Positions 51,366 through 61,289 of a stretch of DNA of 64,000 nt are shown here, in pieces. Position numbers and translations under genes: made by a program. How positions within the stretch are numbered: the first letter of the stretch is position 1; the number at the start of each line of letters is the position of its first letter. Source of the stretch: Burkholderiaceae bacterium (GTDB lineage: Bacteria; Pseudomonadota; Gammaproteobacteria; Burkholderiales; Burkholderiaceae_E); the NCBI GenBank assembly GCA_023954015.1, contig JAMLIS010000001.1, forward strand, positions 186,001 to 250,000, given 5' to 3'. The notes under the pieces are model-generated. The model had not been told where the DNA came from. It searched no databases and saw only the letters and a program-made list of their open reading frames with translations.

Positions 51366-52764
51366 GTGCACTCCCGGGTTCCTTGCTTGAAGCGGCCGCC
51401 ATCGAAAGCGGAAGTGTAAAGCGGAAGAGACTTCCCTCGCCGATTGTCGACTCGACCCATACGCGACCGCCATAGGTTTCGACGATCTTCTTGACGAGGG
51501 ACAAGCCGATGCCGGTGCTTTCGGTGCGATCGCGCGGTGCGAGCGACTGGAACATCTGGAAAATGCGCTCGAAGTGCCGCTGCTCGATGCCGGGTCCGTT
51601 GTCCCGCACGCTGAAGTGCCAGGCGTCGGCGCGGCGTTCGCACCCGACGCTCACTTCGCCCTCGGGCTTGTCCATGTACTGGATCGCGTTGCCGATCAGG
51701 TTCTGGAAGAGCTGCTGCGCGCGCGTGCGCTCGATCATCAGTGCGGGCAGCTTGCCGACGGTCACTCGCACGTGCGGCGGCGGCGCCAGCAGGTCCACCG
51801 TCTCGGCGACCAGTTCGTCCAGGTCGACCACCGTTCGCGTCTCGCGCACGCGGCCCACGCGCGAGTACTGCAGGATGCCGTCGATCAGCCGGTCCATCCG
51901 CTTCACGCGCCCGAGCAGCAGGGCGATCTGCTCGCGGCCCTCGTCGTCGAAACGGTCGGCGTAGTCGGTGGAGATCCACTGCGCGAGCGAGGCGATCGCG
52001 CGCAGCGGCGCCTTCAGGTCGTGCGAGGCAACGTAGGCGAAGTTCGCCAGTTCCTCGTTCACCGACTGCAGTTCGCGCAGCAGCGTCGCCTGCTTCGCCT
52101 CGCTGGCTGCCAGCTCCGCGTGCGCCTGCTGCCGTGCGGCGATTTCACGCCGGATCGCGTGCTGCAGGAACAGCAGCAGCGCCGCCGCGCCGGCGAGCGC
52201 CACGAAGAAGATCGAGTAGACCCGGTTGCCCCAGCCGCGCGCCGCTTCGGCGTTCGCGCGCAGCTGCGCGTGCTGCTCGTCGGCGATCGCGTTGACTTCG
52301 CGGGCGAGAGCGGTCGTCTGCTGGCGCCCGACGCCGGCTGCGATGAGCGCCCTCGACTCCTCGTCGGAGCGCTCGCGGGCGGCGAGCACCTCGTCGAGCA
52401 TCCGGAACCGCGCCTCGACGATCGGGCCGAGCGATTCGATGCGCGCGAGCAGCGCCGGGTGGTCGCTCGCGAGCCCGCGCAGCTCGTCGAGCGTGCGCCG
52501 GGTCGATTCGATCGCGGAATTGCGTTGCTCGAGCGCCGAGCGTTCGCCGGTGTAGAGGAAACTGCGCTGCGCGGCTTCCGTCTCGTAGGTGAAGGCGAGC
52601 ACGCGCTTGAGCGGCGTGACGAGCTCGGCGTTGCGCAGCGCCTGCAGCGAAGTGCCGACGAATCGGCTGGTGGTCAGGTACGAGACCGCTCCGACCACGA
52701 GGACCACCAGCGCGGCGAAGCCGAAGCCGAGCAGCACCTTGCGATCGAGGGGCATCGGTCTCAC
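51256..52764 (-). CDS. CHASE3-domain sensor histidine kinase
   Basis: A 502-residue membrane kinase. Transmembrane helix 1 (VLLGFGFAALVVLVVGAVSYL) and helix 2 (VYSIFFVALAGAAALLLFLQ) enclose an extracytoplasmic CHASE3-like sensor with the typical RSFLYTGERSALEQRN. Then come HisKA with the His in YVASHDLKAPLRAIASLAQW and an HATPase (LFQNLIGNAIQYMD, DNGPGIE, STGIGLSLVKKIVE). This layout resembles bacteriophytochrome-like kinases that pair with Rcp1-type receivers, which fits its downstream neighbour. The last about 35 residues overlap that receiver gene and are not family-like. ATG at 52755 is another possible start. Confidence 0.92.
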   Translation of the reverse strand: MRPMPLDRKVLLGFGFAALVVLVVGAVSYLTTSRFVGTSLQALRNAELVTPLKRVLAFTYETEAAQRSFLYTGERSALEQRNSAIESTRRTLDELRGLASDHPALLARIESLGPIVEARFRMLDEVLAARERSDEESRALIAAGVGRQQTTALAREVNAIADEQHAQLRANAEAARGWGNRVYSIFFVALAGAAALLLFLQHAIRREIAARQQAHAELAASEAKQATLLRELQSVNEELANFAYVASHDLKAPLRAIASLAQWISTDYADRFDDEGREQIALLLGRVKRMDRLIDGILQYSRVGRVRETRTVVDLDELVAETVDLLAPPPHVRVTVGKLPALMIERTRAQQLFQNLIGNAIQYMDKPEGEVSVGCERRADAWHFSVRDNGPGIEQRHFERIFQMFQSLAPRDRTESTGIGLSLVKKIVETYGGRVWVESTIGEGSLFRFTLPLSMAAASSKEPGSALDEQLDSPGRGRRSGRDDRASGVPRIEGHQPAGPAG

Positions 52765-52821
52765 GCGTCGTTGTTCCGGCCGGCGGACCCGCGCACGGCG
52801 GCTTTCGCCGCTGCGTGCGCG

Positions 52822-53637
52822 TCAGGCGAACGCCGAGTTCGCTGCGTCGCCCGTCCGGCGGGCCCGACGCGCATTGTGCGCCGGACCGAGCGCGAGGCCG
52901 ACCGGCGAGGCGAAGGCCGCGTCGAGAATCGCGCTGTAGAACGCATATCCCATCGCGTAGTGACGGGCGCGGCGCATCGCAGCGCAGGCGCGCGTGAGCA
53001 GCAGCGAGGGGCTCGAGCCGTCCTGCGGAAAATAGGTGAAGCCGACGCTCGGGCGCAACGGCCGGTTCGCTCCCGCCAGGCGCGCGGGCGCCGAAAGCGA
53101 TTCGAGCATCGCGTCGGCGAGCGCCACCGCCTGTTTCAGCGGCATGGCGCCCGTGCGCATCCAGGCGAAGGATTCGGCCCCGTAACGTCCGAGGCAGCTG
53201 TCGGCGATGCCGGCGCAGCTCTCGATCCGCGCGCGCACGATGCCGCGCATCTCGTCGGCTGCGCGCGCGGCCTGTGCGGGCTCGATCGACGCGAGCGCGT
53301 CGAATTCGATCCACGCGACGATGCCGCCTTCCGGTCCCCGGTTTCCCGGCGATTCGGCGGTGCGGGCCAGCGCGCGCTGCGGCGCACGGCTCCAGCCCGG
53401 GGCGACGGCGACGGCGGCGCTGCTGCCGCGCCCGAACGCGGCCAGGCTCGCCTGCAGCCGGTCCTCGAGTCCGGCGCCCTCGCACAGCGTCAACGTCCGC
53501 GCCGGCGATTGCGACGCCAGCCGCGGCCCCATGCAATAGCGGCGCGTGATCTCGACCAGCCGGGAAACCACTTCGCGATGGCGCGTGCCGCCGGCGCTCG
53601 CACCGGCGACCGGCGAGTCGTGTTCGAGTTTGTTCAT
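52822..53637 (-). CDS. Degenerate GGDEF-like domain protein
   Basis: A 271-residue protein with the overall GGDEF fold pattern. GGIVAWIEFDALASIEPA aligns with the substrate strand, LGRYGAESFAWMRTG takes the place of the GGDEF active site, and PSVGFTYFPQDGSSPSLLLTRACAAMRRARHYAMG matches the C-terminal part (cf. SIGVA...LLDRADASMYQAK in its neighbour). The catalytic GG(D/E)EF is replaced by RYGAES, so it is unlikely to make cyclic di-GMP and may be a regulatory or binding version. The start at 53637 has AGGAG upstream. It precedes the CHASE3 kinase on the same strand. Confidence 0.75.
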   Translation of the reverse strand: MNKLEHDSPVAGASAGGTRHREVVSRLVEITRRYCMGPRLASQSPARTLTLCEGAGLEDRLQASLAAFGRGSSAAVAVAPGWSRAPQRALARTAESPGNRGPEGGIVAWIEFDALASIEPAQAARAADEMRGIVRARIESCAGIADSCLGRYGAESFAWMRTGAMPLKQAVALADAMLESLSAPARLAGANRPLRPSVGFTYFPQDGSSPSLLLTRACAAMRRARHYAMGYAFYSAILDAAFASPVGLALGPAHNARRARRTGDAANSAFA

Positions 53638-53708
53638 CCGCTCCTCCGCGTCGGCGGGCACGGCCGCCCGCGCCTCCGGGGGGACTCTACGAACTCGCTG
53701 CGTATTCG

Positions 53709-53718
53709 TCTGTAGGGA
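53709..53718 (-). promoter_or_regulatory. Motif shared upstream of two GGDEF genes (copy 2)
   Basis: A second exact copy of TCCCTACAGA on the minus strand, 72-81 bp upstream of the degenerate GGDEF gene. See the entry at 49111-49120 for the first copy and the suggested regulator type. Confidence 0.4.
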
Positions 53719-53826
53719 TGTCTGGACGCCGGATGTCCGGTCACATCGACCGGGGCGCCGGCGCGCGTTCCCCATCGCCGGTCTGCCCGGCGCCGGCTGC
53801 TCAGCGCCGCTGCTCAGCGCCGCTGC

Positions 53827-54879
53827 TCAGCCCTTTCGGTACCAGGCCACCCCGTCGTCTCCGACGTCGGCCCGGACCTCGCCGCGCCGCGCGAGATAGT
53901 TCAGGTGGGCGATGCATTCGCCGGTGGCCATCCCCAGCAGATGCGGGTCGGTGTAGACGTTGCGCGCGAACAGCGCGCCGAACAGATCGACCACGCGGCG
54001 GGGTTCGACCAGCGACTTGAGCAGCCGCTCGAGCCCGCGCCGATGCCCGTGCTCGAGCGAGCGCAGCCGCGAGTGCAGGCCGGTGAACGGCTCGTTGTGC
54101 GACGGCAGCACGAGCACGTCGTCGGGAACGCTGCGCTCGAAATGCGCGAGCGAATCGAACCAGTCGCCCAGCGGATCGGCGTCGGGCTCGGTGGGGAACA
54201 CGGAGACGTTCGAGGATATGCGCGGCAGCACCTGGTCGCCGGAGATCAGTACGCGCAGCGTCGGGCAGTAGAGGCTCGCGTGCTCGGGCGAATGCCCGCT
54301 GCCGACGATGACCGTCCATTCGTGATCGCCGATCGCGAGCCGCTCGCCGTCGACGATGCGCCGGTAGCTGTCGGGCAGCCGGTAGACGGCCTTGCCGAAG
54401 CCGCCGAAGCGCGCCCGATACTGGTCGATGGCATCGTCGTCCCAGCCGGCCCGGCGGTAGAACTCGACGCCTTCGGCCGGCGCTTCGCGCCCGGTGTCGG
54501 CAACGAGCACGCGGCACGTCAGGTATTCCAGCCGCGTCATCCACAGCCGGCAGTCGAAGCGGCGCGTCAGCCACCCCGCCATGCCGATGTGGTCGGGATG
54601 CATGTGCGTGCCGAACACGCGCGTGATCGGGCGTTGCCCGAGCGGTCCGGCGATCGCCTCCGACCAGGCGGCGGCGGTCTCGGCGCTCTGCAGGCCGGTG
54701 TCGACGGCCGCCCAGCCGTCGCCGTCGTCGATCGCCCAGGTGTTGATGTGCGCCAGCGGCGGCGGCAGCGGCTTGCGCATCCACAGCAGGCCGCCGGCGA
54801 TCTGCACGGCATCGCCGTGCTTCGGCGCGGCGCCGAACGGGTAGGTGGGAGCGTCCGGCTGCTGTTCGGCGGTTTTCAT
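53827..54879 (-). CDS. MBL-fold metallohydrolase
   Basis: A 350-residue metallo-beta-lactamase-fold hydrolase. The metal site is THMHPDHIGMAGW (HxHxDH); further ligands lie in SGHSPEHASLYCP and SGDQVLPRISSNVSVFP. The C-terminal about 100 residues (HNEPFTGLHSRLRSLEHGHRRGLERLL...) form the winged-helix-like tail seen in LACTB2-like proteins that act on thioesters or RNA. It starts at ATG 54879, overlapping the stop of the D-amino acid dehydrogenase gene by four bases, so the two are co-translated. Substrate unknown. Confidence 0.88.
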   Translation of the reverse strand: MKTAEQQPDAPTYPFGAAPKHGDAVQIAGGLLWMRKPLPPPLAHINTWAIDDGDGWAAVDTGLQSAETAAAWSEAIAGPLGQRPITRVFGTHMHPDHIGMAGWLTRRFDCRLWMTRLEYLTCRVLVADTGREAPAEGVEFYRRAGWDDDAIDQYRARFGGFGKAVYRLPDSYRRIVDGERLAIGDHEWTVIVGSGHSPEHASLYCPTLRVLISGDQVLPRISSNVSVFPTEPDADPLGDWFDSLAHFERSVPDDVLVLPSHNEPFTGLHSRLRSLEHGHRRGLERLLKSLVEPRRVVDLFGALFARNVYTDPHLLGMATGECIAHLNYLARRGEVRADVGDDGVAWYRKG

Positions 54880-56180
54880 TGCGTGATCGTCCCCGGCACG
54901 ACGCTCGTGCGGCTGCGTTCGGCGGTCGGGCCGCAGAACGCGTAATCGACGTCCGGACGGCGCTGCACCATCAGGTCGGCCAGCGCCTTCGCCGAGCCGC
55001 AGGCCAGCGTCCATCCCAGTGTTCCGTGTCCGGTGTTCAGGAAGAGATCGGGCAGCCGCGTCCTGCCCACGTACGGACAGTTCGACGGCGTTGCCGGGCG
55101 CAGCCCGGACCAGAACGTTGCCGCCGTGGCATCGCCTGCGCCGGGCATCAGCTGCTCGAAGCGGCGCAGCATCGCACGGCAGCGAGGCAGGTCGAGCGCA
55201 CGCCCGTAGCCGGCGAGCTCGGCGGTGCCCGCGATGCGCAGTCGATCGCCCAGCCGCGAGAACACCAGCTTGTGCTCGTCGTCGGTCATCGAAACTTCGA
55301 AGGCGCGCGCGGAATCGCGTACCGGCATCGTCACCGAGTAACCCTTCGCCGGGTAGACGGCCAGGCGAATGCCCAGCGGGGCGGCGAGCGATGCGCTGCA
55401 GCTGCCGGCCGCGAGCACGTATCGGTCCGCGCGGATCGTCTCGTAACGCCCGTCGGGATCGATCGCCTCGACGTGCTCGATGCGTCCGGCGCCGGTGCGC
55501 AGGGCGGTCACCCGGTGCCCCATCCGGAACTCGACGCCGGCGGCGCGGCACAGCGCGGCCAGTTGCAACGTGAACGCGTGCGCGTCGCCGGATTCGTCGG
55601 CCGGCGTGAAGGTCGCGCCCACCAGCAGCGAGCGCGCGTTGCGCAGCGCCGGCTCGATCGCGATCGCCTCGTCGACCGAGACGACGCTGCGCTCGCAGCC
55701 GAGCTCGCGCATCAGCAGCGCAGGCTCTCGCGCCGCCTCGAACTCGCGCGGATCGGTGTACAGGTGAAGGATGCCGCGCAGCCTTTCGTCGTAGGAGATG
55801 CCGGTGTCCGCGCGCAATTGCTGCAGCACCTTGCGGCTGTAGGTGCCCAGCCGAACGAGCTCGCCGATGTTGCGCCGGGTGCGTTCCCGCGTGCATTCGC
55901 GCACGAATCGGGCGAGCCACGTCCATTGGCGGGGATCGGCGCGCAGCCGCAGGCGCAGCGGCGCGTCGGCGCGCAGCAGCCAGCGCAGGGCGCGGCGAAG
56001 CGCCTTCGGATTCGCCCACGGCTCGGCGTGGCTCACCGAGATCTGCCCGCCGTTGGCGAAGCTCGTTTCCGAAGCGGGCTCCTGTCCGCGGTCGACGACG
56101 ACGACCTCGAAGCCCTGCCGGTTCAGGAACCAGGCGGTGGTGACGCCGACGACGCCGGCGCCGACGACGAGGGCCTTCAT
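54876..56180 (-). CDS. dadA: D-amino acid dehydrogenase
   Basis: A 434-residue FAD-dependent DAO-family dehydrogenase that oxidises D-amino acids to 2-oxo acids and passes electrons to the respiratory chain. The N-terminal VVGAGVVGVTTAWFLNRQGFEVVVVDRGQEPASETSFANGGQISVSHAEPWANP is the classical DadA signature. PAKGYSVTMPV and WSGLRPATPSNCPYVGRTRLPDLFLNTGHGTLGWTLACGSAKALADL complete the family pattern. No racemase gene is adjacent. Confidence 0.94.
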   Translation of the reverse strand: MKALVVGAGVVGVTTAWFLNRQGFEVVVVDRGQEPASETSFANGGQISVSHAEPWANPKALRRALRWLLRADAPLRLRLRADPRQWTWLARFVRECTRERTRRNIGELVRLGTYSRKVLQQLRADTGISYDERLRGILHLYTDPREFEAAREPALLMRELGCERSVVSVDEAIAIEPALRNARSLLVGATFTPADESGDAHAFTLQLAALCRAAGVEFRMGHRVTALRTGAGRIEHVEAIDPDGRYETIRADRYVLAAGSCSASLAAPLGIRLAVYPAKGYSVTMPVRDSARAFEVSMTDDEHKLVFSRLGDRLRIAGTAELAGYGRALDLPRCRAMLRRFEQLMPGAGDATAATFWSGLRPATPSNCPYVGRTRLPDLFLNTGHGTLGWTLACGSAKALADLMVQRRPDVDYAFCGPTAERSRTSVVPGTITQ

Positions 56181-56232
56181 CCGTGGACGAGGCGCGCCCG
56201 GTTCGACGCCGCCAGGCTCGCGGCGGGGCGGC

Positions 56233-56880
56233 TCACTGCTGCAGTGCCTGCAGCGCGGCTGCGTATCGCTCGTTGCATTCGTCGAGGCTCTGCGCCGTGA
56301 CGCCGAGATCGCGCAGCAAGCCGTCGTGCAGGGCGTAGATCCAGCCGTGCAGCGACAGCTTCTGGCCGCGTGCCCAGGCGTCGCGCACGATCGTCGTGCG
56401 CGAGACGTTGCGCACCTGTTCGATGACGTTCAGCTCGCAAAGCCGGTCGGCGCGCTCGCCGTCGTGCGCCAGCGGCCGGATGCATGCCTCGTGTCGCTCG
56501 GCCACGTCGCGCACGTGACCCAGCCAGTTGTCGGACAGGCCGATGCGCTGCTGGAAGAGCGCCGCGCGTACGCCGCTGCACCCGTAGTGGCCGACGACCA
56601 TCACGTGCTCGACCTGCAGCACGTCGATGCCGAACTGCAGCGCCGACAGGCAGTTCAGGTCGGTGTGCACGACCACGTTGGCGACGTTGCGATGGACGAA
56701 CACCTCGCCGGGCGGCAGCCCGATGATCTCGTTCGCCGGCACGCGGCTGTCGGAGCAGCCGATCCACAGGTACTTCGGACTCTGCTGCTGCGAAAGGCGC
56801 TGGAAGAACGACGGATCGGACGCACGGATGCGCTCGGACCAGTCGCGGTTGTTCTGGAACAGCGGTTGGAGTACTCGCAT
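56233..56880 (-). CDS. can: Beta-class carbonic anhydrase
   Basis: A 215-residue beta-carbonic anhydrase that interconverts CO2 and bicarbonate. Zinc ligands and catalytic residues appear in WIGCSDSRVPANEI (Cys, Asp-Arg) and VVGHYGCSGVRAAL (His, Cys). FVHRNVANVV and GWIYALHDGLLRDLGV are typical of the Can/CynT type. It lies upstream of dadA on the same strand with a 52-base gap and is divergent from the NnrU-like gene. Confidence 0.95.
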   Translation of the reverse strand: MRVLQPLFQNNRDWSERIRASDPSFFQRLSQQQSPKYLWIGCSDSRVPANEIIGLPPGEVFVHRNVANVVVHTDLNCLSALQFGIDVLQVEHVMVVGHYGCSGVRAALFQQRIGLSDNWLGHVRDVAERHEACIRPLAHDGERADRLCELNVIEQVRNVSRTTIVRDAWARGQKLSLHGWIYALHDGLLRDLGVTAQSLDECNERYAAALQALQQ

Positions 56881-56962
56881 CCCGCCATTATCCGACGATT
56901 CGCGGCGCGTTGCCGGCGCATCGGGTAGCCTTCGACCAGCGCAGGCTTGCCCGGAGAAGATC

Positions 56963-57541
56963 GTGATCGTTCTCGTCGTGGGGTTGCTGCTGTTCCTCGG
57001 GCCGCACTCGGTGCGCCTGGTCGCCGACGGTTGGCGCAGCCGGCGCGTCGCGGCGATGGGCGAGGGCCGCTGGAAGGGGCTGTTCTCGCTGGTCTCGATC
57101 GTCGGCCTGGCACTGATCGTCTGGGGTTACGGGCTCGCGCGCGCCAGCCAGGGCGCACCGCTGTGGACGCCCCCGGCCTGGATGCTGCACCTCGCCTCGC
57201 CGCTGACGCTGGTCGCCTTCGTGCTGATCGTCGCCGCCTACGTTCCGCGCAGCCGGTTGCGCGCGCTCGTCGGACACCCGATGCTGCTCGGCGTCGCGCT
57301 GTGGGCGCTGGCGCACCTGCTGGCCAACGGCGGCGTCGCCGACCTGGTCCTCTTCGGTGCCTTTCTCGCCTGGTCGGCGATCGACTTCGCCGCTTCGCGC
57401 CGGCGCGACCGCATCGCGGGGCGGCAGCGCGGCGGCGGCTGGGGCAACGACCTGACGTCGGTCGTCGTCGGCACCGTCGCCTGGTACGCGTTCGCCGTGT
57501 ACCTGCACGGGCCGTTGATCGGCGTGCGGCCCTTCGGTTGA
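56963..57541 (+). CDS. NnrU-family membrane protein
   Basis: A 192-residue polytopic membrane protein with about six helices. LGPHSVRLVADGWR at the N terminus and GHPMLLGVALWALAHLLANGGVADLVLFGAFLAWSAIDF in the middle are hallmarks of the NnrU family, first linked to nitrite/nitric oxide metabolism in denitrifiers. It starts at the GTG at 56963 preceded by GGAGAAG. The real biochemical role of the family is unsettled. Confidence 0.9.
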   Translation: MIVLVVGLLLFLGPHSVRLVADGWRSRRVAAMGEGRWKGLFSLVSIVGLALIVWGYGLARASQGAPLWTPPAWMLHLASPLTLVAFVLIVAAYVPRSRLRALVGHPMLLGVALWALAHLLANGGVADLVLFGAFLAWSAIDFAASRRRDRIAGRQRGGGWGNDLTSVVVGTVAWYAFAVYLHGPLIGVRPFG

Positions 57542-57565
57542 CGGGCGACACAGGCGCGCCGCTCG

Positions 57566-58483
57566 ATGTCGAATGCGTTGCCGTCGCTGCGCCAGCTGTC
57601 CTACCTCGTGGCGATCGCCGAGCGGCTGAACTTCACGCAGGCCGCGCAGGACTGCTTCGTGACGCAATCGACGCTGTCTTCGGGCCTGAAGGAACTGGAG
57701 ACCGCGCTCGGCGCGCGCCTGGTCGAGCGCGACCGGCAGTCGGTGCGGATGACGCCGCTGGGCGAGAAAGTCGTCGAGCGCAGCCGCGCATTGCTCGGCG
57801 CGGCGCGCGACCTCGTCGAACTCGTTCGCGCCGGCGCCGCGCCGATGACCGGAATCGTGCGCCTGGGCGCCATCCCGACGATCGCGCCGTTCCTGCTGCC
57901 GGGGCTCGTCCGCCAGGCGCGCGCGGCGCACCCGGCGCTCAAGCTCGTGCTGCGTGAAGACCGCACGGCGACGCTGCTCGAACGGCTGCGCGGCGGCGAG
58001 CTCGATTTCGCACTGATCGCGCTGCCCTACGACACGCAGGGCCTGCTCGTGCGCGAGCTCTTCGTCGAGGAACTGTGGCTGATCAGCCCGATGCGCGGCG
58101 ACCACGGCGAGGCGTCGCGCCGCCCGAAGATCGGCAATCTCGATCCGGAGCGCCTGCTGCTGCTCGAGGAAGGTCACTGCCTGCGCGAGCACACGATCGA
58201 GGCGTGCGGGCTGGCCGAGCGCGCCAACGCGTCGGGCATCGAGGCGACGAGCCTCGTCACGCTGGTGCAGATGGTCGAGTCGGGGTTGGGCGATGCGCTG
58301 TTGCCGCAGATGGCGATCGACTCCGGCTTGCTCTCGGGCGCCTCGGTGATCGCCATGCGCTTCGCGCCGCCGGTGCCTACGCGGCGCATCGCCATCGCGG
58401 CGCGTGCGAGCACCACGCGCGTAGCGGAGCTCGACTTCCTCGCCGAGCGATCGAGCGAGCTCGCGCCGCACGCAGCTCGCTGA
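57566..58483 (+). CDS. oxyR: OxyR-type LysR regulator
   Basis: A 305-residue LysR-family regulator. The N-terminal HTH reads LRQLSYLVAIAERLNFTQAA followed by QDCFVTQSTLSSGLKELETALG. In the effector domain the segment LLLLEEGHCLREHTIEACGLAERA contains two cysteines nine positions apart, the spacing of the peroxide-sensing Cys199/Cys208 pair of E. coli OxyR, within the same LLEDGHC context. That supports a hydrogen-peroxide sensor. No catalase or peroxiredoxin gene is next to it here. Confidence 0.9.
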   Translation: MSNALPSLRQLSYLVAIAERLNFTQAAQDCFVTQSTLSSGLKELETALGARLVERDRQSVRMTPLGEKVVERSRALLGAARDLVELVRAGAAPMTGIVRLGAIPTIAPFLLPGLVRQARAAHPALKLVLREDRTATLLERLRGGELDFALIALPYDTQGLLVRELFVEELWLISPMRGDHGEASRRPKIGNLDPERLLLLEEGHCLREHTIEACGLAERANASGIEATSLVTLVQMVESGLGDALLPQMAIDSGLLSGASVIAMRFAPPVPTRRIAIAARASTTRVAELDFLAERSSELAPHAAR

Positions 58484-58543
58484 GCGCTGCGTCGCGAGCG
58501 CCGGCGATGCCGTGCGATCCGGCGCCCGGATGCGTCGCGCGGC

Positions 58544-59812
<1,269 letters not shown>

Positions 59813-59913
59813 CGGTGTCCTTGCCGAAGCGGTCCTGGGGCAACGAGCACCAGCGAACGGATCGCCCGGGCAGCGGCGCAGGTCGAGCGCGCGGGCGGTC
59901 GTGCCGACGGAAC

Positions 59914-60004
59914 GCCGGGGGCGTTCGCGGGGACTGCGGTCGCCGGGGGCGTTCGCGGGGACTGCGGTCGCCGGGGGCGTTTGCGCGGACTGCGGCCGCC
60001 GGGG
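59914..60004 (+). repeat. 28-bp tandem repeat between divergent transporter genes
   Basis: Three consecutive 28-bp units beginning at 59914, 59942 and 59970, and the first bases of a fourth. Each starts GCCGGGGGCG and contains GGGGACTGCGGTC; the third has three changes. They lie in the shared promoter region of the antiporter and BenE-type genes, about 50 bp before the latter. Confidence 0.9.
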
Positions 60005-60052
60005 CCGACGCAGGCTGCATGCGGCGCCCGGCCTCGCGTACCATCTGCCGCC

Positions 60053-61279
60053 ATGCCGCTCGAAGCTCCCATCCGGCCGCCGACCCGCTGGCGCGACGTC
60101 CTGCGCGACGCCGGCACCGTCTATGCGGTCAACGGACTGATCGGCTTCATCTTCGCGGCCACCGGCCCGGTGGCGGTGATTCTCGCGGTAGGACTGCGCG
60201 GCGGCCTGTCGGAGTCGGATCTCGCCTCGTGGATCTTCGGCGCGTTCTTCCTGAACGGGCTGATCACGCTGCTCTTCTGCTGGCTGTACCGGCAGCCGCT
60301 GGCGTTCTTCTGGACGATTCCGGGCACGGTGCTGGTCGGGCCCGCCCTCGATCACCTGAGCTTTCCCCAGGTGATCGGCGCCTTCGTTGCCTCCGGCGTC
60401 GTGATGCTGCTGCTGGGCCTGAGCGGCTGGGTGCGACGCGCGATGGCGGCCGTGCCGATGCCGATCGTGATGGGCATGGTCGCCGGCGTCTTCCTGCGCT
60501 TCGGCACCGACCTCGTACGCTCGCTGCATGAAGACGCAGCGATCGCCGCGCCGATGGTGATCGCCTTCCTGCTGCTGAACGCGTCGCCGCGGCTGGGACG
60601 CCGCATGCCGCCGATGCTCGGTGCGCTCGTCGTCGGCGCGATCGCGGTCGCGTTCTCCGGCCGCTTTGCGCCCGAACTGTCGGTGGCCACCGTGTTCGCG
60701 CAGCCGAACCTGTACGCCCCCGAGTGGTCGCCGCAGGCGATGGTGGAGCTCGTGCTGCCGCTGGTCGTCACCGTGCTCGTCGTGCAGAACGGGCAGGGCG
60801 TCGCGGTGCTGCAGGCCGCCGGACATTCGGCGCCGATCAACGCAGTGACCGTCGCCTGCGGCGTCGGCTCGATCGTCACCGCCTTCGTCGGCACCGTTTC
60901 CACCTGCCTGACCGGCCCGACGAACGCGATCCTCGCGTCGTCCGGGGAACGCGAGCGGCACTACACCGCCGGCTTCGTCGTCGGCGTGCTCGCGCTCGCC
61001 TTCGGGCTGCTGTCGCCGTTCTTCACGCGATTGATGCTGGCGACCCCGCCCGCATTCATCGCCACGCTGGCGGGCCTGGCGATGCTGCGCGTGCTGCAGA
61101 CGGCGTTCGTCGCCTCGTTCGGCGGCCGCTTCTCGCTCGGCGCGCTGGTCACCTTCCTCGTCACCGTCACCGACCTGGCCATCTTCAATGTCGGCGCCGC
61201 GTTCTGGGGCCTCGTCGCGGGGGTCGTCGTCTCGCTGATGCTCGAGCGGGCCGATTTCGCGGCGCTCGGCGCGCGCTGA
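60053..61279 (+). CDS. BenE-family benzoate/proton symporter-like permease
   Basis: A 408-residue membrane protein with about 12 helices. YAVNGLIGFIFAATGPVAVILAVG, SDLASWIFGAFFLNGLITLLF, FFWTIPGTVLVGPALDHLSF and VFLRFGTDLVRSL, followed by VLVVQNGQGVAVLQAAGHSAPINAVT, follow the BenE pattern. It would import benzoate or a similar aromatic carboxylate with a proton. In this window it is a natural partner of the 4-hydroxybenzoyl-CoA reductase operon, although they are 45 kb apart. A MazG-like gene follows 10 bases downstream. Confidence 0.87.
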   Translation: MPLEAPIRPPTRWRDVLRDAGTVYAVNGLIGFIFAATGPVAVILAVGLRGGLSESDLASWIFGAFFLNGLITLLFCWLYRQPLAFFWTIPGTVLVGPALDHLSFPQVIGAFVASGVVMLLLGLSGWVRRAMAAVPMPIVMGMVAGVFLRFGTDLVRSLHEDAAIAAPMVIAFLLLNASPRLGRRMPPMLGALVVGAIAVAFSGRFAPELSVATVFAQPNLYAPEWSPQAMVELVLPLVVTVLVVQNGQGVAVLQAAGHSAPINAVTVACGVGSIVTAFVGTVSTCLTGPTNAILASSGERERHYTAGFVVGVLALAFGLLSPFFTRLMLATPPAFIATLAGLAMLRVLQTAFVASFGGRFSLGALVTFLVTVTDLAIFNVGAAFWGLVAGVVVSLMLERADFAALGAR

Positions 61280-61289
61280 GCGTAACGTC

